In this document: positions 8,243 through 15,648 of the stretch, piece after piece
Numbering within the stretch: the first letter of the stretch is position 1
How the letters are laid out: each line of letters begins with the position of its first letter
Assembly: GCA_022842905.1 (NCBI GenBank)
Contig: JALHOS010000033.1
Coordinates: 1-33,336, forward strand
Reading direction: 5' to 3'
Length of the DNA: 33,336 nucleotides
Source: Myxococcaceae bacterium
Lineage (GTDB): Bacteria; Myxococcota; Myxococcia; Myxococcales; Myxococcaceae
The notes under the pieces: model-generated
What the model saw: only the letters and a program-made list of their open reading frames with translations
The model's database searches: none
Told to the model about the DNA's origin: nothing
Made by a program: the position numbers and the translations under genes

Positions 8243-9010
8243 TCAGACCGCGGCGTCGGTGCTGATGAGCTGGGCGCCGATGAGCACCGCCAGCGCCGCC
8301 AGGCCCGCGCTCCCAGCGGCGTAGACGAGCTGCAGCGCCACGTTCGTCGCGGCGGCCTCCAGGAGCAGGCCGATGCCCAGGCCGAAGAGCGCGACGACGA
8401 AGTTCGCGTACTGCATGGACGTGCGCGCGTCGCGGGACAGCGAGGAGATGACCGCGCCGAGGGAGCCCATGAGCAGCGCGGCCGCGGGCGCGCCGAGGAG
8501 GTTGGCGACCCACCACGCGGGGTGACCTCCGAGCCGGTGCGAGTGCTCGGCCAAGGACGGCAGGTGAACGAAGAGCAGGCCGCCGGCGCCGACGAAGGTG
8601 AGGTGGAGCACGAAGGGGATCGCCAGCGCGCCCAACAGCTTGCCGAGGAGCAGCTGCCAGCGCGTGAGCGGGGCCAGCATGAGGAAGGGCAGCGTGCCGC
8701 AGGACCGCTCGTGGAGCACCGCGAGCCCGGAGACGATGCCCACCACGGTCGGCAGGGTGGTGAAGCCCATGGTGCCGAAGAGGGAGGTGAGCATCTTCAG
8801 GAACGCGTCGAGGCTCGCGCCGTTGTCCGCCAGCTGTCGGAGGAGCGGCTGCGCCACCTCCGGCGTCGTCAGCGCCGCGTCGAGGCCGAAGAAGAGCGCG
8901 CCGAAGCCCGTGAGCCACACCGTGTAGGTGAGCGCGAGGATGAAGATCATCCACGGCTGGCGGAGCTGCTCGAGGACCTCCGTGCGGGCGATGCGGAGCG
9001 TGCGCTTCAT
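8243..9010 (-). CDS. ABC-2 type transporter permease
   Basis: A 255-residue integral membrane protein with about six transmembrane helices. It starts with RIARTEVLEQLRQPWMIFIL, the usual N-terminal amphipathic segment of ABC-2 permeases. A large periplasmic loop follows helix 1, then VLHERSCGTLPFLMLAPLTR, the conserved cytoplasmic 'E+..GTL..LL..P.....' coupling-helix motif. The start codon overlaps the stop codon of the ATPase gene by four bases (ATGA), so the two are translationally coupled and form one exporter. The substrate is unknown. There is no CcmC, NosD or similar neighbour to point to a pathway. Confidence 0.88.
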   Translation of the reverse strand: MKRTLRIARTEVLEQLRQPWMIFILALTYTVWLTGFGALFFGLDAALTTPEVAQPLLRQLADNGASLDAFLKMLTSLFGTMGFTTLPTVVGIVSGLAVLHERSCGTLPFLMLAPLTRWQLLLGKLLGALAIPFVLHLTFVGAGGLLFVHLPSLAEHSHRLGGHPAWWVANLLGAPAAALLMGSLGAVISSLSRDARTSMQYANFVVALFGLGIGLLLEAAATNVALQLVYAAGSAGLAALAVLIGAQLISTDAAV

Positions 9011-9732
9011 CGCGGCGCCAGCGCTTCCTGCCAGGCGGTGAGCAGCGGCCCCGGGCGCGGCGGGGGCTGGCGCTCGAAGCGCAGCTCGCGCACGAGGCGA
9101 CCGTCGACCAGGAGCGCGCGGTCGGCGAAGCCCTCGACGGCGCCCAGCTCGTGTGTCGCCAGCACGCAGGCCAGGCCGGCGTCGGCGCGTCGGCGGATCT
9201 CCTCGAAGAGCGCGCGCGCCGCCGGCGGGTCGAGGTTGGCGGTGGGCTCGTCGAAGAGCAGCAGCGCGGGGGCCGGCACCAACGCCCGGACGAGGGAGAT
9301 CTTCTGCTGTGTGCCGGTGGACAGTCGCGCCACGCGCTCGTCGAGGAAAGGCGTGAGCCCCAGCGTGTCGGCCAGCGGCGCCAGGCGTCGCTCGAGCTCG
9401 GACGAGGTGAAGCCGAACAGCTCACCGAAGTGGTGCAGGTTCTCCCTCGCCGTGAGCAGCGGGTAGAGGCCCGGGCGGGCGGTGACGAGGCCGACGCGGC
9501 CGGTCGCCGTCAGCGACAGCTCGTGCGCCGGCGTGCCGAGTACGCGCACGCTGCCGGCCGTGGCGCGCAGCAGCCCGGCGATGAGGAGGAGCAGCGTGGA
9601 CTTGCCGCCGCCGTTCGGGCCGACGAGCGCGACGAACTCGCCGGGGCCAATGGTGAGGGTGAGGTCGCGCAGGGCGTTGCGGGCGCCGAAGGCGCGGCCG
9701 GCCGCTTCGAGCTGGACGAGCGGAGGGCTCAT
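9007..9732 (-). CDS. ABC transporter ATP-binding protein
   Basis: A 241-residue ATPase energising the permease encoded immediately downstream. Walker A is GPNGGGKST (residues 38-46), the signature is LSTGTQQK (137-144), Walker B is ALLLFDEP with Glu162, and the H-loop is ATHE near 192. The LSTGTQQK signature and overall size fit the CcmA/NatA-like group of ABC-2 exporters. One oddity is that the Q-loop position reads GLVTARPGLYP, with no glutamine where most relatives have one. It is first in a two-gene operon; the upstream 97 bases to 9829 should contain the promoter or follow read-through from the kinase pair. Confidence 0.9.
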   Translation of the reverse strand: MSPPLVQLEAAGRAFGARNALRDLTLTIGPGEFVALVGPNGGGKSTLLLLIAGLLRATAGSVRVLGTPAHELSLTATGRVGLVTARPGLYPLLTARENLHHFGELFGFTSSELERRLAPLADTLGLTPFLDERVARLSTGTQQKISLVRALVPAPALLLFDEPTANLDPPAARALFEEIRRRADAGLACVLATHELGAVEGFADRALLVDGRLVRELRFERQPPPRPGPLLTAWQEALAPR

Positions 9733-9829
9733 GGTGGGCTCGGCGGCCGGGCGCGTGTCACGACTGCCACCCGTGTCTCGGGGCTCCGCGTCCCTCGGCG
9801 GCGTTTGCGCTGATTCTTTCCAAGCGAGT

Positions 9830-10372
9830 TCAGGCGACGGCGCCGAGTTCCGGGCCAGTTGGCTGCCAGTACAGCTGCTCCGGCGCAGGGGTCATGAGGC
9901 GCTCGGGTGGCACCCGCGGCGTCCACTGACCGTGACGCGGGAGTGCCGCCCCGAGCTTCTTGAGTGCCGCCTCGAGGGTCGACAGTGAGATCTCGATGAG
10001 CACCTGCGCAAGTCGACGCGGCTCGGCCACGTCGACCTCGTGGACTGCGCCGATCGCCGACACGTGCACGCTCGTCTTCAGGGACTCGTGGAACTCCCGC
10101 AGGACGGCGTCTGGGGTCGCATCGGCGCGGAGCCTCTGCATGGCTCCGTCGACGTGCCGCCGAATCATGTGGGGAACGTCAGCCAGCATCGCCGACGACA
10201 AAGGGTCGATTCCCATGCGCTTCGCGTCGACTCCCACGATGCCCGCGCTCCAGAGGCCCGCATCGTTCGAGGCCTTCCCCACGGCGAGCACTGCGATCGG
10301 TATGGAGACCGCGTTCGGGTCCGTCAGGTCGGGGCAGTAGCTGATTGTCGCCAATTGGTAGGAGAGCTTCAT
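9830..10372 (-). CDS. DUF3037-like partner of the HipA-like kinase
   Basis: A 180-residue protein starting MKLSYQLATISYCPDLTDPN, then AVSIPIAVLAV. This resembles the start of DUF3037 proteins (typically 'Y.VIRYVPD...GEFVNIGVVL'). A long helical portion follows (MLADVPHMIRRHVDGAMQRL) and ends in a Pro-rich tail. Its ATG overlaps the kinase stop codon (ATGA, 10369-10372), so its synthesis is coupled to the kinase. In other genomes DUF3037 genes often sit beside HipA-like kinases of the HipA_2 type, which supports the call, but similarity is weak by eye. It could act as an antitoxin-like or substrate partner; the role is unknown. Confidence 0.68.
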   Translation of the reverse strand: MKLSYQLATISYCPDLTDPNAVSIPIAVLAVGKASNDAGLWSAGIVGVDAKRMGIDPLSSAMLADVPHMIRRHVDGAMQRLRADATPDAVLREFHESLKTSVHVSAIGAVHEVDVAEPRRLAQVLIEISLSTLEAALKKLGAALPRHGQWTPRVPPERLMTPAPEQLYWQPTGPELGAVA

Positions 10373-11208
10373 GGGGCGCTTCTCAGGTAACGGCCCAGCG
10401 CGGGACGGACGAGCTGACGCCGCTCCAGAAGGCCTGTGACGATGACTTGTTTCTCGGCGTCCGGAAGCCACTGCCACGGAATACGGTTCACGACGTCCTC
10501 GATTTGACCCTCCGAGGTTGCTTCGATCCGCTGGACGGTCTCCTCGAGCACAGGTTCACTGAGGGTACTGCACATTCGTGCCGGAAAGGGTGCGGCCTGG
10601 CAGGCTCGGTAGCCCTCGTTGGCCCACCCACCGCTGACTCCGAGCGAGAACGCATAGTCGAGGAAGATGAACTCACCGGTCCGATAGTCGGACCCCTCGT
10701 AGCCGAAGACGATGTTGCTGGGGTGGTCGTGGTGGTCGGTCTGGTCCAACCATGTGTCGAAGGCGAATGCGCGCGCCGCTGGAGCCGACATCAGCGAGGC
10801 AAGTTCGCTGACGATCGGACTCTCGTTCTCGCCCAGGAAGTTCCTGATCTGGCTCCACGAAAACTGGTGCGGGTACAGCAAGAGCGAGACGCACACCCAG
10901 CGCTCGACGTCTGGCGCTTCATTCACCGCCAGGAGGACTGGGGGCACGGTGACGCCCAGATCGCCCGCGAGATCGGAGGCGATCTTCTCGCGCGCTGCGC
11001 GCCGCCAGCCGTGCCGTTTGTGCGGCTTGAGGTACGCCCTGCGGCCAGCGACCGCGTCCAGTTCGACGAAATAGCCTCCAGCTTCGCCTTTCCCCGCGAC
11101 GAGGAGGCCGCCCGCCTGGCTGGACGAACGACGCCAACGGCCGGGTAGTTCGACCCGCCTACGCCACGCCTCGGAGATCTCGCGATTGCGCTCCGCGATG
11201 GTGGTCAC
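10369..11208 (-). CDS. HipA-like (HipA_2-type) kinase-fold protein
   Basis: A 279-residue cytosolic protein. YLKPHKRHGW carries Lys61, a candidate ATP-binding lysine, followed by the helix AAREKIASDLAGDLGV and VPPVLL. A catalytic-loop-like segment reads FDTWLDQTDHHDHPSNI, with Asp158, Asp161-His162 and Asn165. FIFLDYAFSLG has Asp184 in the DFG-equivalent position. This is the layout of the HipA_2 family, shorter than classical HipA (about 440) and lacking its N-subdomain. Classical HipA phosphorylates GltX and causes persistence; whether this does is unknown. It is first of a two-gene unit with the DUF3037-like gene. The gene is somewhat less GC-biased than the adjacent OPT gene. Confidence 0.78.
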   Translation of the reverse strand: MTTIAERNREISEAWRRRVELPGRWRRSSSQAGGLLVAGKGEAGGYFVELDAVAGRRAYLKPHKRHGWRRAAREKIASDLAGDLGVTVPPVLLAVNEAPDVERWVCVSLLLYPHQFSWSQIRNFLGENESPIVSELASLMSAPAARAFAFDTWLDQTDHHDHPSNIVFGYEGSDYRTGEFIFLDYAFSLGVSGGWANEGYRACQAAPFPARMCSTLSEPVLEETVQRIEATSEGQIEDVVNRIPWQWLPDAEKQVIVTGLLERRQLVRPALGRYLRSAP

Positions 11209-11239
11209 GGCGCCGACGGTAGCCTGAGCGTCGTGTCAC

Positions 11240-11275
11240 GCCGAGCCCGAAGAGCTCGGCGAGCCCGGGCCGAGC
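11240..11275 (-). terminator. GC-rich hairpin(s) downstream of OPT gene
   Basis: GCCGAGC (11240-11246), GCTCGGC (11254-11260) and GCCGAGC (11269-11275) let the middle arm pair with either outer arm, giving two mutually exclusive 7-bp stems. It lies between the OPT stop and the kinase start on the same strand. No U-tract follows. It may be a terminator or partial attenuator of OPT transcription. Confidence 0.4.
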
Positions 11276-11278
11276 GCC

Positions 11279-13069
11279 TCACTCCCCGCTCAGAATCTTC
11301 ACGATCGCCCCGCTGGCGATGAGCCCCGACAGCCCCAGGAACAGCGCGAACAGGCTCTCTCCGGCGATGAGGCCTCCGCCCACCAGGCTCGTCGTCGACA
11401 TGTCGTCGGGCAGCACTTCACCTTCGGGGACGTGCCCGGGCTGCGCCGCTTCCTTGGGCTTGGTCAGCGTGTTGAACGCGCTCGAGGCGACGCCGCCCAG
11501 GCCGAACCAGACCGACGCGCTGAAGTCCACGAAGCCGCCGAAGCTCGACGCGTACGGCGAAGCGATGAGCAGGCCGTCGACCACGAAGTCGAGCGCCCGC
11601 GTCGTCGCGTTCTTCACCTTCCACACGACGTACTTCGGGTGCCGCAGCACGACCTTGCGCGCGACCTCGATGAGCAAGCCCAGCACCACGCCCAAGCCCA
11701 TCACGCCCAGCGTCTTGTTCTGGTCCTTGGCCAGCGTGTTGAGCACGCCGACGAACTTGTACGTCATCGCCGACTGCCACCCCTTGGCCGCCGACTCGCG
11801 GAGCTCGGGGTGCGCGAACAGGTTCTCCTTGAGCACGGGGTACGCCGACAGGAACACCCGCGTCATCAACACGGCGATCAGCGCTCCCATCACCACGCCG
11901 ATCATCTGAAAGCGGAACTGGATCGAGCGATCGCTGCCCAGCCGCCAGCCCGTCGAGCGGTCCTGCTGCATGTCCACGCCGACGGTGCAGGACACCAAGA
12001 GAATGGAACCGGCGAACAGACCGATGAGCGGGTCCCGCAAGCCGAGCAGCCCCATGAGCAGCACCGTCACCACGAAGGCCGAGCTGATCGGGTTCTGGTC
12101 GGTGATGCCCTGCGAGATGCCGTTGATCATCTGGAAGACGAACGCGAGGGCGATCGCGAAGAGCACCCAGTACCAGGGCACGTTGAGGATCTGCGTGGCC
12201 ACGATCATCAGCCCCATCGCCCAGAACGCCACCCAGGCCACCAGCCGGCCGACCTTCGTCACGCCGTCGCTCTTCTGGTCCTTGGCGGCCTTGAACTTCG
12301 CCACCGCGTCCTTGGCGAGCAAGCTCAGGTCCACGATCGCCGCGCCGAGGATCGTGCCGAGCGCGAAGATGAAGCCGATCTTCCGGAACGGATCACCCTT
12401 GTTCAGGTAGCCCGACTCCACGAGCCACGGCGTGAGCAGCTCGCCCAACCCTCCGACCAGAATCGCCGACACGGTGATGCGCGCGCCCAAGATGATGCCG
12501 CCGCCGAACGTGGCCGAAGAGAAGCCCGTCGCCGCGATCGCCGCCACCTTGTCCACCAGCACCGACAGGCCAATGCCCGCGCCGATGCCGCCGCCCAGCT
12601 TGCTCACGCTCGTCTTGAGGATTCGCTTGTCGGTCAGCGCCCGCAGAATGTTCGCCACCGCCAGGCCCGACGGGTACGTCAGCTGCAACTTGTCGACGAG
12701 GATCGGCGTGTAGAGCATGCCCACGCCGACGCCGAACATGCCGATGCACAAGAAGTAGAGGACGAGCTGCCAGGCCGGAGGCTGCGGCATGCCCAGCCAC
12801 ACCATGGCTTGAATCAGCACGCCCATGGCCGCCATGGACGCCACCGACGCCGCCATGGTCTGCATGTAGTTCGCGCCGTGTTTGCCTTCGGCGCCGTAAG
12901 GCAGCGTCACCACCGAGCCCAGAATGCCGGCGAGCACCTGCCCGCCGACGAAGAAGCCGAGCGAGAAGTTCATGTACGCCGCGGTGACGCCGCCGAGCGG
13001 CCCGAGGATGAAGATCGCCACGGCCGCCAGCAGCAGGTAGTAGGACCAGGAGCCCAGTGCGGGTTTCAT
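11279..13069 (-). CDS. OPT family oligopeptide/metal-chelate transporter
   Basis: A 596-residue polytopic inner-membrane protein with about 14-16 hydrophobic helices. It fits the OPT superfamily (proton-coupled uptake of oligopeptides or metal-siderophore conjugates). The region GGVTAAYMNFSLGFFVGG, then GKHGANYMQTMAASVASMAA, is typical of prokaryotic OPT proteins. Other recognisable parts are LTYPSGLAVANILRAL, SKLGGGIGAGIG and ITDQNPISSAFV. Start MKPALGSWSYYLLL at 13069 was chosen because the longer open frame (to 13162) would overlap the divergent FmdB gene and adds a non-hydrophobic tail. The substrate is not predictable. No peptidase or siderophore gene is adjacent. Confidence 0.9.
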   Translation of the reverse strand: MKPALGSWSYYLLLAAVAIFILGPLGGVTAAYMNFSLGFFVGGQVLAGILGSVVTLPYGAEGKHGANYMQTMAASVASMAAMGVLIQAMVWLGMPQPPAWQLVLYFLCIGMFGVGVGMLYTPILVDKLQLTYPSGLAVANILRALTDKRILKTSVSKLGGGIGAGIGLSVLVDKVAAIAATGFSSATFGGGIILGARITVSAILVGGLGELLTPWLVESGYLNKGDPFRKIGFIFALGTILGAAIVDLSLLAKDAVAKFKAAKDQKSDGVTKVGRLVAWVAFWAMGLMIVATQILNVPWYWVLFAIALAFVFQMINGISQGITDQNPISSAFVVTVLLMGLLGLRDPLIGLFAGSILLVSCTVGVDMQQDRSTGWRLGSDRSIQFRFQMIGVVMGALIAVLMTRVFLSAYPVLKENLFAHPELRESAAKGWQSAMTYKFVGVLNTLAKDQNKTLGVMGLGVVLGLLIEVARKVVLRHPKYVVWKVKNATTRALDFVVDGLLIASPYASSFGGFVDFSASVWFGLGGVASSAFNTLTKPKEAAQPGHVPEGEVLPDDMSTTSLVGGGLIAGESLFALFLGLSGLIASGAIVKILSGE

Positions 13070-13113
13070 GAGGCGCGGGGGCTTAGCACTGCCCGTCCAT
13101 GCGGCTTCGCTCT

Positions 13114-13141
13114 TTGAATCCTGCCCGTGATTCGGTAGCTC
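13114..13141 (+). promoter_or_regulatory. Candidate promoter for the FmdB-type gene
   Basis: TTGAAT at 13114-13119 and TAGCTC at 13136-13141 are separated by 16 bases in the 85-base spacer between the divergent OPT and FmdB-type genes. The -10 match is weak, so this is only a candidate. Confidence 0.25.
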
Positions 13142-13154
13142 TGAAGCCCTTGCC

Positions 13155-13397
13155 ATGCCCATCTACGAGTACGACTGCCGCCGCTGCGGCACCTTCGAGG
13201 TCCACCAGAAAATGGCGGACGCTCCGCTGACCACCCACGACACCTGCGGTGAGCCCGTCACCAAGCGCATGTCGGTGTCGTCCTTCGCGCTCAAGGGCGG
13301 AGGCTGGGCGGCCGACGGGTACGGCGGCAAGGACGCCGCGGCCTGTGGCAACCCTGCCGGCTGTGGCGGCGGCGGGTGTGCCATGGCTGACGCCTGA
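13155..13397 (+). CDS. FmdB-family zinc-ribbon protein
   Basis: An 80-residue protein starting MPIYEYDCRRCGTFEV, the hallmark of the FmdB/CxxC_CXXC_SSSS family of small zinc ribbons, annotated as putative regulators. The first knuckle is Cys8/Cys11. In the second knuckle the usual CPxCG is THDTCG, so His28 appears to take the place of the first Cys (Cys31 is retained), a CCHC variant. The tail contains the expected serine cluster (MSVSSFALKGGGW) and ends in a Cys/Gly-rich stretch (AACGNPAGCGGGGCAMADA). Related proteins share this tail in part; it may bind metal. It is transcribed divergently from the OPT transporter. Confidence 0.88.
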   Translation: MPIYEYDCRRCGTFEVHQKMADAPLTTHDTCGEPVTKRMSVSSFALKGGGWAADGYGGKDAAACGNPAGCGGGGCAMADA

Positions 13398-13489
13398 CGC
13401 GCGGCGACGTTGTGCCCGCCCGGCGGAGGTGGCACATCGCGCCTGGTACCGTGGTCGGCGCGGAGGGGCATGGCTTGGTCGAAGCGAAC

Positions 13490-14476
13490 GTGAAGCCGAT
13501 CGTCGTCGTGTCGGGCGACGCAACGCGGGGCATCGCCAGGCGTATCGCGGCGCAGCTGCGGGCAAGGCGTCATGAGGTCGTCGTGGCGGCGCTGGACCGC
13601 ACTGGGAAGATCGAGCAGGTCGAACGAGCTGCCGCGCTCGTCTTCCTGTTCGCGAAGGCCGACGCGGCTCGAGCGCCGGCTCCCGTCGACGGCATTCGTT
13701 GCACGCTTCAGCGGGCCAGCGCCATGCGCATTCCGAGCTTGGTGCTCGTAGAGCCCGGCGGCAAGGCGGGCAGGCCCTGGTGGTTGGAGCTCGACGCCGG
13801 CGTCTGGGATGGCACCGTCGCTCGTGCGTGCGCGCACACGCTGAGCTTCCTCGACGCCGCACACCTCGAGGCCCGGCACCGGCTCACGCTCGACGGTCTC
13901 GTCGCGGCGCTCGACGCGGTGAGCGCCTTGCGTGACGTCGTTCAGGTGGCGCAGCTGTTGGCCGTGGAGGTGCGCCGTCGAAAGCGCACGGTAGCTGCGG
14001 CGCTTCAGACCTTGCTCAGCGTCATCGAAGCGCGGCGCTGGGAACTGCTGGGCATCGAGGGCGAGCGTTACACCGTGGTGGTTCACCGACTTCGTGCTGG
14101 GCGGCTGGTCCCCATCGCGCGGGTCGCGCACCCGTCCGTTCCATCCCGCGGACGGACCTGGCCGCTGGGTCAGAGTCATGTCGGCATCGCCGCGCAGCGG
14201 CGGCTCTTCATGGTGAGCCCCGACTTTCGGGACACCCAGGCGTGGGTCGCTGGCTCGCCGACGGATGCAGACGACCGGCGCAACTACGTTTCAGTCATGA
14301 CGATGCCGTTGCTCCTGAACACGCGACGGCGGCAGGCGGAGGTGGTGGGGACCCTGACGGTCAGCAGCGATCGCCGAGACCATTTCTCCGAGACGGACGA
14401 TCTCCAGGCGGTCGCTTTTACAGCCCTGGCGAGCTTGGCTACCATGCTGTTCGTCACTGGAGGACGCCGTGGCTGA
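13490..14476 (+). CDS. TIR-like-fold plus GAF-domain protein, first gene of a three-gene cassette
   Basis: A 328-residue protein if started at GTG 13490; the frame is open from GTG 13412. Residues 1-100 alternate beta strands and helices in TIR-like order: KPIVVVSGDATRGIARRIAA, HEVVVAALD, IEQVERAAALVFLFAKAD, ASAMRIPSLVLVEPG. The conserved TIR catalytic Glu is not evident, so it may be a non-enzymatic sensor or another Rossmann-like domain. Residues 125-180 are helical. The C-terminal region (LLGIEGERYTVVVHRLRAGR, then PLLLN and EVVGTLTVSSDRRDHFSETD) looks like a GAF domain, a small-molecule sensor. Its end overlaps the next gene by 8 bases. The fold call is inference from pattern; the GAF call is stronger than the TIR-like call. 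Confidence 0.68.
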   Translation: MKPIVVVSGDATRGIARRIAAQLRARRHEVVVAALDRTGKIEQVERAAALVFLFAKADAARAPAPVDGIRCTLQRASAMRIPSLVLVEPGGKAGRPWWLELDAGVWDGTVARACAHTLSFLDAAHLEARHRLTLDGLVAALDAVSALRDVVQVAQLLAVEVRRRKRTVAAALQTLLSVIEARRWELLGIEGERYTVVVHRLRAGRLVPIARVAHPSVPSRGRTWPLGQSHVGIAAQRRLFMVSPDFRDTQAWVAGSPTDADDRRNYVSVMTMPLLLNTRRRQAEVVGTLTVSSDRRDHFSETDDLQAVAFTALASLATMLFVTGGRRG

Positions 14477-14846
14477 CCCCCAACACGTTGCAGGTTTCGC
14501 CACCGACGACGACCCGCTCGCGGTCGCCAAGGGCCTCATTCAGTCGGGCAGGAGCCCCAAGGCTCGTGTTGGGCGCCGCTCCCTGAGCGTGGTTGCGCTG
14601 CGGCGTGTCGCGACGACGGCCGAAGAGGCCTCGAACACGCAGCGCGAGGCCGCGTATGCCGCGCTGCGCGTCGCGCTGGAGTCGGGTGATGCCCAGAAGA
14701 TCCACGTGAGACTCGCTGAGCTTCGTGAGCTGCAGTCCGCCGAGGCCGCTGCCTGGGAGCGCCGTGTCCGTCGTGTCGAGCGCTACGACGCCCAGGAGGG
14801 CGCCGCCGCGCGAGCGCGTGCCAAGGCCCTGCTCGAGGCCGACTGA
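14469..14846 (+). CDS. Small helical protein, middle gene of the cassette
   Basis: A 125-residue protein starting at GTG 14469, preceded by GGAGGA at 14459-14464. It overlaps the upstream gene by 8 bases and shares one base with the next start (TGATG), so all three genes are translationally coupled. The N-terminal about 45 residues are basic and flexible (GLIQSGRSPKARVGRRSLSV). The remainder is a long amphipathic, Glu/Arg/Ala-rich helix or coiled coil, for example DAQKIHVRLAELRELQSAEA. No enzymatic motif is present. It could be a linker, adaptor or DNA-binding subunit joining the sensor and the nuclease. I do not recognise a family. Confidence 0.75.
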   Translation: MADPQHVAGFATDDDPLAVAKGLIQSGRSPKARVGRRSLSVVALRRVATTAEEASNTQREAAYAALRVALESGDAQKIHVRLAELRELQSAEAAAWERRVRRVERYDAQEGAAARARAKALLEAD

Positions 14847-15613
14847 TGCGGCTGCTGCCTGCGCTGACGGCGCTCCCGACCGCGCCGTTGGCTCCCCGGC
14901 ACCAGCCCAGAGCCGCGGCCTACGCTCACTACCGGCAGTGCCTCCGCTGGGACTTCGGCTTCCATTGTGTGTTCTGCCTGCTTCACGAGCGGGACTTCAT
15001 GCCCACGGGTGGAGAGGGCTTTGCCGTCTTCTGGATAAAGCACCGAGAGCCTCAATCTCGTCAAGCGGCACTCAAGAACGCATACGACAACTGTTTGTGG
15101 GCGTGTCGACTCTGCAACCACGCCCGGGGCGCGACCGCGGTGAAGGACGGGGCTGGGCGGCGCCTGTTGGACCCGCGCACGGACGCCTGGGCTGCGCGCT
15201 TCGAGATCCAGGGGCACTCGCTGGAGGTGAAGGCCGCTGGCGACGGCGACGCGGAGTACACCCACCTCGCCTACGACCTGGCTGACGCGCGCAAGACGAC
15301 CATGCGACGTCGACGTGCCACCAGAGTGCCGCTCCTGATCCGCGCGGTGAGGCAGCACTTGGCTGACGAAGCGGCGCTGCTCGAGCGCGCGAAGTCCGTT
15401 CGTGGCGTCAAGCAGCGCGCCTGTGTGCTCGAAGCGGAGAACGCCCGGCGCCTGGCTGACTTTGCGCTGAGCGACCTTCAGGACTGCGCCGCCGTGCTCC
15501 CGGCGGACGCTGTCCCGTGCTCCTGCCGGCGGCACGGCGCGCTCCCCGCCTGGTTGGACACACAGCTCCGTGATGACGCCGCCGCGCTTGGTCATACCGG
15601 CCCTTCAGCCTGA
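14846..15613 (+). CDS. HNH endonuclease-like protein, last gene of the cassette
   Basis: A 255-residue protein with an HNH (McrA-like, zinc-supported) core at residues 41-95. It contains Cys41-x2-Cys44; IKHREPQS with His66 as candidate general base; NAYDNCLWACRLCNHARG with Asn82; and Cys87-x2-Cys90 followed by Asn-His. In most HNH enzymes the residue before the catalytic His is Asp or Glu; here it is Lys65. Flanking regions are unassigned. A C-terminal CSC pair may bind metal. The ATG shares one base with the preceding stop. It ends 35 bases before the glycerol kinase gene. DNA cleavage is the family activity; substrate and trigger are unknown. Confidence 0.78.
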   Translation: MRLLPALTALPTAPLAPRHQPRAAAYAHYRQCLRWDFGFHCVFCLLHERDFMPTGGEGFAVFWIKHREPQSRQAALKNAYDNCLWACRLCNHARGATAVKDGAGRRLLDPRTDAWAARFEIQGHSLEVKAAGDGDAEYTHLAYDLADARKTTMRRRRATRVPLLIRAVRQHLADEAALLERAKSVRGVKQRACVLEAENARRLADFALSDLQDCAAVLPADAVPCSCRRHGALPAWLDTQLRDDAAALGHTGPSA

Positions 15614-15648
15614 CGAGTAAGACGCGGGGCTCGAACAGGAGCCGCCGC

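Noticed and set aside
11432-13117. Long plus-strand open frame opposite the OPT transporter
   Set aside because: Translation is His/Arg/Glu-rich without membrane or domain features; it is a shadow of the OPT reading frame.
13470-13493. Seven-codon leader peptide (ATG 13470) ending on the GTG start of the TIR-like/GAF gene
   Set aside because: The GGAGGGG in front of it is too close to the ATG for a good ribosome binding site, and no conservation can be checked; it is probably chance.
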